Positions 25,475 through 64,000 of a DNA stretch of 64,000 nt are shown here, piece by piece. The notes under the pieces were generated by a model. It saw only the letters and a program-made list of their open reading frames with translations. It was not told where the DNA came from and ran no database searches. The stretch covers positions 4,592,272 to 4,656,271 of the forward strand of contig CM065699.1 in the NCBI GenBank assembly GCA_017654935.2, given 5' to 3'. The translations under genes were made by a program, and so were the position numbers. This stretch comes from Phymorhynchus buccinoides (Eukaryota > Mollusca > Gastropoda > Neogastropoda > Raphitomidae). The first letter of the stretch is position 1; each line of letters opens with the position of its first letter.

Positions 25475-25899
25475 CTGGAGGAAAATCAAAGACAATCGGT
25501 ATTAACCCTCTTGCATTAAAACCCTTTCATCGCCACTGTCACCTATTGGCACCACAATGATTTAACACCCAGTCCATCTGAAAGGCATCAAATGGGGGTG
25601 CGTGGCAGCTTATGACCTTATGTTCTTTGAGGTACTTTTGGGATGTAAGGGATAGGCCCTATTGGTTTATGCATGTCATAGAGTAAGCCCCAATATTTGC
25701 AGCCGATAGAATCTATTCTCGTTACCACTTGATACTTGTTTAAAATGGTAAATGCTTATGATCTGAATAATGGCTGGGGCGTTGAAAGGGCTAAGGTCCG
25801 GCCCAAACTGCCCATACCGAGGTTGCCTCCATGTATTCATGTCGGCCACAAACCGGCCATAGCTTGCCCCCACTCTTGAGTCTCCTTCTGATGGCCTTT

Positions 25900-26440
25900 C
25901 CATCCGCACAAAGTTCTAGTTTGTTGTACACACACCATGAAGAAGCTTCTCTCCGTGCAAAGATTCTTGTGAGGAATCCCCAGTTTACTGATGGGCCTTT
26001 CCAATCACAGGCCAAAAGTTCTACGTTTTTTGTGTGTACACACACTACGAGAACCTCTCCCCTTGCAAAGATGCTGTGGTCCCCTCTGATGGCCGTTCCA
26101 TCACGCACAAAGTTTCTAGTTTGTCATACACAACACTACGAAGAACCTTCTCCCTTGCAAGATGCTGTGTCCCCTTCTGATGCCTTTCCATCACGCACAA
26201 AGTTCTAGTTTGTCATACACACACTACGAAGAACCTTCTCCCTTGCAAGATGCTTTGTGGTCCCCTTCTGATTGGCTTTCCTCACGCACAAAGTTCTTTA
26301 GTTTGTCATACACACTATGAAGAACCTTCTCCCTTACAAAATGAAAATGCTGTGGATCCCCTTCTGATGGCATTTCCATCACGCACAAAGCTCTAGTTTA
26401 GCTGTACACACACGAGAAGAACCTTCTCCCTTGTAAGGAT
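25900..26440. repeat. Left-arm copy of the 91-bp minisatellite
   Basis: Units contain cgcacaaagttctagtttgt and gaagaaccttctcccttgca, mirroring 30165-30800 with more indels. Confidence 0.85.
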
Positions 26441-27243
26441 GCCATGGTTAACTGTACGGTGCTCTGTGTCGTCAAGCAGATGTTTCTCAAATTGTGTTAA
26501 ATAATCTGAACACTCGAAGAGGTTTGTCTGTAACATTGTGAAAGCAATAGGGTTTAAAAGAACACAAGATCAAGCTGGTGTGTCATTTTCTTCATTTATA
26601 ACAGGGGGGTTGAAAACTTGAACATTTCTGATAGTCAAATGAAAACAATATATAACAAAATGATTAAAAGGTAAAAAAAAAAAAATAAATGTAAAGGCAA
26701 TTGGTCTTTCCATTCTCTTATTTCCCAGTTTATGAATGAATTTGACGGATTATTTTGTTTTGCTATTACTGCATGCCAAACAAGGAATTTCTTTATTTTA
26801 AAACAATAAAATTCACTGTGATTGTGATATCAATAGCATCATCACGCATAAACTTTATCAAAATAAATCACGATAAGCACACACCGGTCGATTGCGTTAA
26901 TTAATATGTATGTAATATGAATGAAAAATATAGTGCAAAACGTTTGCACAAAGAAACCCATCAAAAGATGTTAATAAGCAGTGGTGTGTTTTGTGTGTGC
27001 CTACATGTGTCCAATTGTCTCCTGTGTCTGTTTGCCTAGATGTCCCCTTTTAGAGTGGTAAGTTTCCATATGTGCATGTGCATGCTTGTAGCATGCCTGT
27101 GTGTGTGTGCAACATGTTCACATCCTGCAGTTATATGCAGGGGATGTGACCAAATACTGAAATGTTAAAACAGATCAATTTACCGTAATATTTGTCTGTA
27201 GAAGTGCAGACAAAGTGTAACGGGCAGATCCAGGGGAAACAAT

Positions 27244-27606
27244 GGCCAAGTTTAAACACCACGACACATGATACTGACCATCCTCGATTGTACTGACACA
27301 ATACTGACCATCCTCGGGATTGTACTGGACACATGATACTGACCATCTCGATTGTACTGGACACATGATACTGAACATCCTCGATTGTATGGATACAATA
27401 ATGCCATCCTCATTTGTACTGGACACATGATACTGACGCATCCTCGTTTGTAATGGACAACATAATACTGACCATCCTTGTTTTGTACTGGACACATGAT
27501 CTGACCCTCCTCGCTTGTACTGGACACATAATACTGACCATCCTCATTTGTACGGACACATGATACTGACCATCGAATCATTTGTACTGGACAGCATGAT
27601 ACTGAC
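27244..27606 (-). repeat. Left-arm copy of the exon 1 donor minisatellite
   Basis: 33-bp units of the type gatactgaccatcctcgttt, plus gtactggacacat, with indels. Mirror of 29002-29345. Confidence 0.85.
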
Positions 27607-27745
27607 CATCCTAGTTTTGTACTTGACGTGCCAGTTTGCACTGGGCCCACCACAGCATTGTCCGGCCGACCATGACAGACCCAGGTTAGGGACCTGCTTG
27701 ATGCCACTGCTGTCGCTATAAAGGCTGAAGTGTGTGAAGTGAATG
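27607..27745 (-). pseudogene. Mirror copy of gene B exon 1
   Basis: The reverse complement starts after TTTTTTCAG and reads IHFTHFSLYSDSSGIKQVPN, then LGLSWS, before a frameshift. The right arm has HFSKPSSAIKLVPNLGLSWS at the same place. The difference (LYSDSSGIKQ against KPSSAIKL) is a real substitution-type divergence, in frame in both arms. Confidence 0.65.
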
Positions 27746-28102
27746 CTGAAAAAATAATCAATAAATAATACACACACACACACAGCTCCACATGCGCGCG
27801 CACATGGCGCACACACACACCACTATAAAGAATCAGCTTGATGGTACTGCTTGGCTTGCTTGAAGTGATTGAAGTGAAAACCAAAAAATAAAAATAATAC
27901 CACACACAAAAACACACACACGTGACGACACACACACACGGCACATAGCCAAACATGGCACACGAACCACGTGTGTCTGCATGCACCACACATACATGCA
28001 TGCACACACGAAAAACACACACCACAACCAACAAAAAAGTCACACATGATACGCACAGTCCATGTGCACACACCACACACATACACAACATACATTCGGC
28101 GT

Positions 28103-28137
<35 letters not shown>

Positions 28138-28393
28138 AATGATAAGGAGAGTCAGCTTGGTAGTCAAGGCCTTTCGGAGGTGAGTGAAATGAATTCTGAA
28201 AAAAAAGAATGCACACATGTACATATTGACATGCATGCTGCATACATACATGTGCAAGTACACACACAGTGACAACACACAAAATGAATGCATGCCAAGC
28301 ATGCATTCATTTTGTGTGTGTCACTGTGTGTGTACTTGCACATGTATGTATGCATGCATGCATGTTCACATATGTACATGTGTGCATTCTTTT

Positions 28394-28464
28394 TTTTTCA
28401 GCATTCATTTCATTACTCACTTCAGAAAGGTCGCATTGACTACGCAAGCTGATTCCTTATCAAC

Positions 28465-28500
<36 letters not shown>

Positions 28501-28800
28501 ACGCCTGACTGTCTGTGTGTATGTGTGTGGGGGTGTGCCACATGACTGGTGTGGATCAGGTGTGACTTTTTTTGTTGGTGTGATGTTTGTGTTGTCGTTT
28601 GTGCATAGCATGATGTGTGTGTGCATGCAATGCACACGTGTGTTTGCGTGTGCCATGTTTGGCTATTTGCGTGTGGGTGTGTGTCACTGTGTGTGTGTTT
28701 TTGTGTGTGGTTATTATTTTTATTTTTTTGTTTTCACTTCACTCACTTCAGCAAGCCAAGCAGTACCATCAAGGCTGATTCTTTATAGGGGTGTGTGTGT
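28394..28800 (+). repeat. Two degenerate upstream copies of the exon 1 acceptor region
   Basis: At 28394 and 28727, pyrimidine tract + cag + cattcactt-like + cacttcag + aagcc.agcagt.ccatcaag sequence precedes long GT runs. The true exon 1 acceptor at 28861 carries the same series. They appear to be truncated tandem copies of the 5' side of exon 1. Confidence 0.55.
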
Positions 28801-28869
28801 GCGACAATGTGCGGGCGCGCATGTGTGTGTGTTTGTGTGTGTTTATTATTTATTGATTATTTTTTTCAG

Positions 28870-62963
<34,094 letters not shown>

Positions 62964-63235
62964 GACATAATCTGCCACAACGCATTTGGCGAAATCCACG
63001 GCTGCTCTTGAATAATAATATCTGTTGGTTTTTTATATAATGGAAATGTTCTGATGTATAAAACTATGTCTTCGTTTTCTTTCTTTTATTGTTGGCGTCA
63101 TGCCTTTTGGATAGAATCTGCTTTGTACATTGTTTGTTTAAAAATCATCAACAATTTATTATACTGTACAATTCTTTAAGAATAACTTTGAATTGCTGCT
63201 GTTTTCATAATAAATAAAAAAATTGTATTAAACAT
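62964..63235 (+). other. Gene B 3' UTR with poly(A) signal
   Basis: AT-rich and noncoding. AATAAA at 63209-63214 (overlapping AAATAAAA) is followed by an AT/T-rich tract, consistent with cleavage around 63230-63240. Confidence 0.7.
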
Positions 63236-63337
63236 TTTATTCCTTCTTCATACATTTACAAATAACATTCATATAGATCTATATGTATGATTCAACATTC
63301 ATGAATAATAATCTATTTTCATAATTTGTTATATCAT

Positions 63338-63814
63338 CAGACCTGTTTACCCCAAATCTTCACAGTCAGTAATCCCAAGCTCTGAAAACAGTAATTTCAG
63401 GCATCTGTCCGTAATTTTGCTGTCCAAGAAATCCTTTCACCAGAATGTTTCACTGCCGTCAAACCTTTTGTTGAGCGGGGGGGAGGGGTACACGCATGCT
63501 GCAACTTCCCATCCAAACCCAACTTTGACAACTGCCGAAATTTTGCACTTCGTACCTACAAAAATGGCGGCATGGAGAAATAAACCAGAAGTATTCATTC
63601 AAGGGTCACCACTCGAAGTGATACCTTTGATAGCAGACGACAGAGTAGTGAGTACGGCTCAAACGCCATGCCTTCTTTCGATTTCTTCTTCTTTCTTTTT
63701 TTTTCGCACTCATTCAACGGAAATGCAGATTTTTTTGTTGCTGACCGTAATCAGCGTAATCAGAGGTCTCAAAACGTAATAATTACGGACAAATCCGTAG
63801 GAAAAACAGGTCTG
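63338..63814 (+). mobile_element. MITE-like element with CAGACCTGTTT termini
   Basis: CAGACCTGTTT at the left and AAACAGGTCTG at the right form an 11-bp inverted repeat, with TATCAT directly outside both ends as a target duplication. Inside, caaaaatggcggcatggaga opens a short frame (MAAWRNKPEVFIQGSPLEVI) ending at a possible GTGAGT donor. It may be a remnant of the parent element's coding region or a captured exon. Confidence 0.6.
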
Positions 63815-64000
63815 TATCATAAAATCATAAGGATTAACAAACTATGAGCTGCAACTATTTTGATATATCATCATTTTTTGTGTGTGTGCAAAATTCTTCA
63901 GAATAACCAACCTGCTTCTTACAGAAACTAGATTCATTAAAATGCCACATCAGGGTTTTTGCTTTGCTTTGCTGTGGGGGTTTTCTTCAGTTTAGTCCCT
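63815..64000. other. Intergenic end of window
   Basis: No feature recognised. Confidence 0.4.

Larger units (their letters stand above)
15664..28295. repeat. Left arm of giant inverted repeat
   Basis: Reverse-complement counterpart of 28299-39588. The outer edge shows it clearly: cgctatatatatggatctgt at about 15671 mirrors acagatccatatatatagcg near 39580. The match continues through every landmark: the CA arrays at 16.4-16.9 kb, the ATG/CAT triplets at 17.0 kb, the piggyBac-like element at 17342-18318, the exon copies and the 33-bp array at 27.2-27.6 kb. The arm is about 1.3 kb longer than the right one because of indels and added purine-rich tracts. Some stretches (such as 21960-22190) are almost identical to the right arm; others differ by substitutions and many indels. 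Confidence 0.9.

Overview
This is a eukaryotic, intron-rich, repeat-laden window that looks like a marine mollusc (probably a gastropod; inferred from gene structure and repeat content, not proven). It has no bacterial-type features. The only host genes I can support are two tandem plus-strand genes of the LBP/BPI family (lipopolysaccharide-binding / bactericidal permeability-increasing proteins), which are secreted innate-immune lipid-binding proteins. Gene A contributes only its last two coding exons (1-76 and 4699-4731). Gene B contributes twelve exons from 28870 to 62963. Their splice phases fit at every junction and give about 416-419 residues ending in a natural stop. The first roughly 50-70 residues (signal peptide and start of the N-terminal barrel) are missing.

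Layout. 1-5.5 kb: the 3' end of gene A, whose last intron holds a MITE, a long GT microsatellite and a broken minus-strand LINE with an RNase H domain. 5.5-15.16 kb: intergenic sequence with noisy minisatellites (6.6-7.6 kb and 11.1-11.4 kb), simple repeats and dispersed repeats; I see no coding gene. 15164-15663: a 500-N scaffold gap. 15664-39.59 kb: a giant inverted repeat folded at position 28297. The right arm carries gene B exons 1-6 on the plus strand. The left arm carries a diverged, indel-rich mirror image of the same exons on the minus strand. The fold-back sits exactly where the 5' exons of gene B should be and its left arm ends at the gap, so an assembly join of two haplotypes or a fold-back read is likely, although a real inverted duplication is possible. 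39.6-47.6 kb: exons 7-10, with a 65-bp tandem array interrupted by a compact DIRS-like element encoding a tyrosine recombinase, and a hAT relic. 47.6-62.2 kb: a 14.6-kb intron dominated by about 150 copies of a 77-bp satellite enclosed by the terminal repeats of a MITE. 62.2-64 kb: the last two exons, the poly(A) signal and a terminal MITE.

The most unusual pattern is that four gene B exons (exons 1, 3, 6 and 7) run directly into tandem arrays whose unit contains the end of that exon plus its 5' splice site; exon 2 shows a two-copy version in the left arm. Exons 1 and 3 are also preceded by degenerate partial copies of their own acceptor side. The exon 7 array has a donor, a TACTAAC branch-point-like motif and an acceptor-like CAG in every 65-bp unit. 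The second major item is the DIRS-like element, whose internal complementary region preserves the circle junction and shares a 4-bp crossover with the target.
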